Shown here: positions 61,582 through 64,000 of the stretch, one piece after another | How the letters are laid out: every line of letters begins with the position of its first letter | Numbering within the stretch: the stretch's first letter is position 1 | Source of the DNA: CAIWHR01 sp963734085 | GTDB taxonomy: Bacteria > Pseudomonadota > Gammaproteobacteria > Burkholderiales > Casimicrobiaceae | NCBI GenBank assembly: GCA_963734085.1 | Contig: CAVTFT010000013.1 | Coordinates: forward strand, 62,001 to 126,000 | Length of the DNA stretch: 64,000 nt | Direction of reading: 5' to 3' | Program-made: the position numbers and the translations under genes | The notes under the pieces: generated by a model | What the model was told of the DNA's origin: nothing | What the model saw: the letters and a program-made list of their open reading frames with translations, nothing else | The model's database searches: none

Positions 61582-62352
61582 TCATGGTCCGGTCGAGGCC
61601 ATCGCAAGTCGGGCGACGAACGACGACAGCACGTCGGCGCTCACATCGGAGACCGCGATCCAGTCCATGTCGGCGCCCGTCGCCTGTGCGACATTGAAGC
61701 CGCGCACTGCGCGTGGCGTGAGCCGGGACGCCGAAAGCGGCCGGACGAAGACGTCGATCGTGTGCTGGCGGTAACGATAAACGAGGACGGCCACCGGCCG
61801 GCGATCGAGACCGTCGAGCCGACCGCCGACGAGCGTGAAGCCTTCGTTCGCCAGATCGCGGACCGGCGGCGAATAATCGAGGCGCGCCGACAGCCACGGC
61901 TTCACCGTATGCTGGTCGGACGACGCGATCTCGACCAGGTGATTACCGAGCGTCGCGCGCACGTGCGAGGCGACGGCCTCGCCGGCGAGATCGTCGTTCG
62001 CGCGCCAGTCGATGACCGCAGTGCCGACGAACCACGCGAGGACCGTCGCCATGCAACCGCCGAGCGCGCCGGCGGAAAGCCAGCGCCAGCGATTGCCGGC
62101 CGGTCGCGGCCTCGGGCCCGGCACGGCGGGCGTGACCTCGAGGGCGGTCTCGAGCCGCTTGCGCAGCGTCGGCGGCGCAGTGAAATAGGGAACCTCGGCG
62201 CGGATCCGGGCGCGCAGCGAAAGCAGGCTCTCGCGCTCGGCCGCGCAGTCGGCGCACGCGCGAAGATGGTTTTCGATCGACAGACGCTGCAGCCGGTCCA
62301 CTTCGCCGTCGACGTAGGCCGCGATCAGGGGCAGCGCTTGATGGCAGTTCAC
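61582..62352 (-). CDS. Zinc-finger anti-sigma factor (single-span)
   Basis: A 256-residue membrane protein. The N-terminal ZAS motif HLRACADC (His-x3-Cys-x2-Cys) binds zinc and should hold the sigma factor; one membrane helix lies near residues 95-115 (WLSAGALGGCMATVLAWFVGT), and the C-terminal ~140 residues form an external sensor domain. The ATG overlaps the sigma-factor stop by 4 bases, so the two are coupled. Confidence 0.85.
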   Translation of the reverse strand: MNCHQALPLIAAYVDGEVDRLQRLSIENHLRACADCAAERESLLSLRARIRAEVPYFTAPPTLRKRLETALEVTPAVPGPRPRPAGNRWRWLSAGALGGCMATVLAWFVGTAVIDWRANDDLAGEAVASHVRATLGNHLVEIASSDQHTVKPWLSARLDYSPPVRDLANEGFTLVGGRLDGLDRRPVAVLVYRYRQHTIDVFVRPLSASRLTPRAVRGFNVAQATGADMDWIAVSDVSADVLSSFVARLAMASTGP

Positions 62353-62888
62353 GTTTCACCTCCGGCGGCCCGTCCGGCGATTGCGCGCAGGAGCGGCGAG
62401 CGTTGGAGCAGGCTGCGGGCACGCGCCAGCCTGGACATCACGGTCCCGATGGGGATGTCGACGACACGGGCGATGTCCTTGTAGGAAAGCTCCTCCATTT
62501 CCCGCAGGATCACGACTTCACGAAATCCGGGCGGCAGTTGCGCCACCGCGTCTGCCAGCCGTTGCGACGCGTCTTTGCGCAGCGCCGCCTCCTCGGGTCC
62601 CGGTGCCGCGATATCGGCGGCCGCATCGATGGCCGCGCCGTCGTCGCGCACGATCTCCGCGGGCCGATTGCGCTCGCACCAGTCGTAGAACGCGTGGCGG
62701 ACGATCGTGAGGAACCAGGCGCGGCCGTCGCTGCCGTGCAGGGAAGCTTCGTACTTGAGCGCCCGCACGCACGCGTCCTGGACCACATCCTCGGCATCGT
62801 GCGCGTCGCGGGTGAGCCAGCGCGCGAGGTTGTACGCCGCGTCGAGATGCGGCAGGACCAGTCTTTCGAAGCGCGAATGATCGGACAC
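62349..62888 (-). CDS. ECF sigma factor
   Basis: A 179-residue extracytoplasmic-function sigma factor. Region 2 is LPHLDAAYNLARWLTRDAHD then AEDVVQDACVRALKYE; region 4 is QLPPGFREVVILREMEELSY then KDIARVVDIPIGTVMSRLAR. It should be released by the overlapping anti-sigma factor and transcribe from the GGAATAA-type promoter pair at 62962-63033. Confidence 0.88.
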   Translation of the reverse strand: MSDHSRFERLVLPHLDAAYNLARWLTRDAHDAEDVVQDACVRALKYEASLHGSDGRAWFLTIVRHAFYDWCERNRPAEIVRDDGAAIDAAADIAAPGPEEAALRKDASQRLADAVAQLPPGFREVVILREMEELSYKDIARVVDIPIGTVMSRLARARSLLQRSPLLRAIAGRAAGGET

Positions 62889-62961
62889 GGGGATGCTCCA
62901 TCCTCCTGTCGACGTACCGCCGCTGCGGCCATTCTATTCCCGCCGCATTCAGGCGATCGTG

Positions 62962-63033
62962 AGCTACCCCTCGTGAAGCGGATTTATTCCCGGTGCGCGC
63001 CGATCGGAATAACCGTGGAACGCCGTCGGTAAG
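62962..63033. promoter_or_regulatory. Divergent ECF-type promoter pair
   Basis: Two GGAATAA elements point away from each other: plus strand at 63006-63012 and minus strand at 62990-62984. Each is followed after exactly 15 bases by GGTA (plus 63028-63031, minus 62968-62965). The identical spacing and shared motif suggest one sigma factor drives both the sigma operon and the phosphoesterase gene. Confidence 0.5.
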
Positions 63034-63076
63034 GCGTCGTAGAGAGGCCCCGGTTTCCAATCTCCATGGAGGCAGC

Positions 63077-63985
63077 ATGACGCAGCGGATCGATCGACGC
63101 GAATTCCTGAAACTGGCCGGGTTGGGCGGCGTCGTCTACGCGTCCGGTCTCGGCATTGCGCGTGGCACCGACGAGGCCACGATGCTGAAGGGCACCGATG
63201 GCAGCGACTTCTACTTCGTTCAGCTTTCCGACGCCCACTGGGGCTTCGAAGGCCCGCCGAACCCCGACGCCAAGGGGACGCTCAAGAAGGCAGTCGCCGC
63301 CGTCAATGGCCTGTCGGAGCCGCCGGATTTCATCGTCTTCACCGGCGATCTGACGCACACGACCGACGACCCGAAGGAGCGCCGGCGGCGGATGACGCAG
63401 TTCCGCGAAATCGTCAGCGAGCTCAAGGTGAAGGACGTTCGCTTCATGCCGGGCGAGCACGATGCTTCGCTCGACCGCGGCGAAGCGTTCCAGGAATTCT
63501 TCGGCAAGACCCATTACACGTTCGACCACAAGGGCGTGCATTTCATCGCGCTCGACAACGTTTCGGATCCGCGCGCCCAGTTGGGCGACGAGCAGCTCGC
63601 GTGGCTCGCCGCCGATCTCAAGGGCCAGCCGAACGACGCCAACATCGTCGTGCTGACGCATCGCCCGCTGTTCGACCTCTATCCGCAATGGGATTGGGCG
63701 ACACGCGACGGGCAGAGGGCCATCGACCTGCTGCTGCCAATGCAGCACGTGACGGTGTTCTACGGGCACATTCATCAGGAGCACCACAAGATGACCGGCC
63801 ACATCGGCCATCACGCCGCGAAATCGCTGATGTTTCCGCTCCCGGTCGCGGGGTCGCAGCCGCAGCGCACGCCGTTGCCGTGGGATCCGGCGCAACCCTA
63901 TCGCGGTCTCGGCTTTCGCGACATCGAGGCCGAGGCGAAGGATCGTGACTTCAAGCTGACCGAGCTGCCGGTACAAGAGGGGTGA
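63077..63985 (+). CDS. Tat-exported metallophosphoesterase
   Basis: A 302-residue enzyme. The signal has RREFLKLAG (twin arginine), so the product is periplasmic. The calcineurin-like fold shows VQLSDAHWGF (Asp, His), FIVFTGDLTHT (Asp), GEHDAS in place of the usual GNHD, VLTHRPLFD and FYGHIHQEHH (metal His). GGAGG precedes the ATG at 63077. Expression is probably driven by the sigma factor encoded divergently. Confidence 0.85.
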   Translation: MTQRIDRREFLKLAGLGGVVYASGLGIARGTDEATMLKGTDGSDFYFVQLSDAHWGFEGPPNPDAKGTLKKAVAAVNGLSEPPDFIVFTGDLTHTTDDPKERRRRMTQFREIVSELKVKDVRFMPGEHDASLDRGEAFQEFFGKTHYTFDHKGVHFIALDNVSDPRAQLGDEQLAWLAADLKGQPNDANIVVLTHRPLFDLYPQWDWATRDGQRAIDLLLPMQHVTVFYGHIHQEHHKMTGHIGHHAAKSLMFPLPVAGSQPQRTPLPWDPAQPYRGLGFRDIEAEAKDRDFKLTELPVQEG

Positions 63986-63989
63986 CGCG

Positions 63990-64000
63990 ATGAACATGCC
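63990..64000 (+). CDS. Start of the next gene, cut by the window end
   Basis: An ATG at 63990, right after the phosphoesterase stop, begins MNM and runs off the window. Nothing can be said of its product; it is probably in the same operon. Confidence 0.3.

Noticed and set aside
1..64000. CRISPR array or tRNA/rRNA genes
   Set aside because: No regularly spaced direct repeats and no tRNA- or rRNA-like segments were noticed by eye.

Overview
The window is GC-rich bacterial DNA, most likely from a betaproteobacterium of the Burkholderiales type. This rests on gene content: a tripartite tricarboxylate transporter with a Bug-type binding protein, a LigD/Ku end-joining pair, an ECF42 sigma factor with a YCII partner, and a sigma/anti-sigma pair next to a Tat-exported phosphoesterase. 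No rRNA, tRNA or CRISPR array was seen. Genes overlap tightly and ATGA or GTGA stop/start overlaps are common.

From 1 to 36 kb the region is accessory and heavily scarred. It starts with a truncated GNAT-like acyltransferase and an IS remnant. Next comes an unusual three-gene module: a 785-residue cysteine-rich protein, a DUF1360 membrane protein and a small protein starting MGCC. A complete integrase-core IS follows. A six-gene hydrogenase-4-like (Hyf) membrane complex lies on the minus strand at 6.8-14.0 kb, and its large subunit lacks the nickel-iron cysteines. Beside it are an XRE regulator and an HPr-like protein that has lost the phosphorylatable histidine. Further on are a broken IS3 element, a Phd/VapC toxin-antitoxin pair with a clear operator, a 1405-residue SNF2 helicase whose stop codon is supplied by an IS end, PPK2, a VOC protein, broken IS630 and IS110 elements, and several pseudogenes. 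At 29.0-33.4 kb a membrane protein, a MoxR/RavA ATPase, a ViaA-like VWA protein and a DUF364 heavy-metal-chelation protein form one transcription unit. A complete copy of the IS whose fragments lie at 0.7-1.0 and 21.9-22.3 kb follows, flanked by two unrelated truncated genes.

From 35 to 64 kb the DNA looks like ordinary chromosome. It encodes a ChaA-type antiporter, a DUF900 lipoprotein hydrolase, a Tat-exported beta-carbonic anhydrase, GltS, a DUF3604 protein and a subtilase-like lipoprotein. It continues with an ECF42 sigma factor, small membrane protein and YCII protein, then Nudix, an RNase Z-like metallo-beta-lactamase protein, malonyl-CoA decarboxylase, a TctABC transporter, DUF72, LigD and Ku. 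An intact IS5-family element follows, then a MerR-TPR protein, RNase HII, and an ECF sigma/anti-sigma pair divergent from a metallophosphoesterase.

The best candidates for undescribed biology are the cysteine-rich module (1.2-4.4 kb), the RavA-ViaA-DUF364 operon, the nickel-less Hyf complex and the histidine-less HPr.
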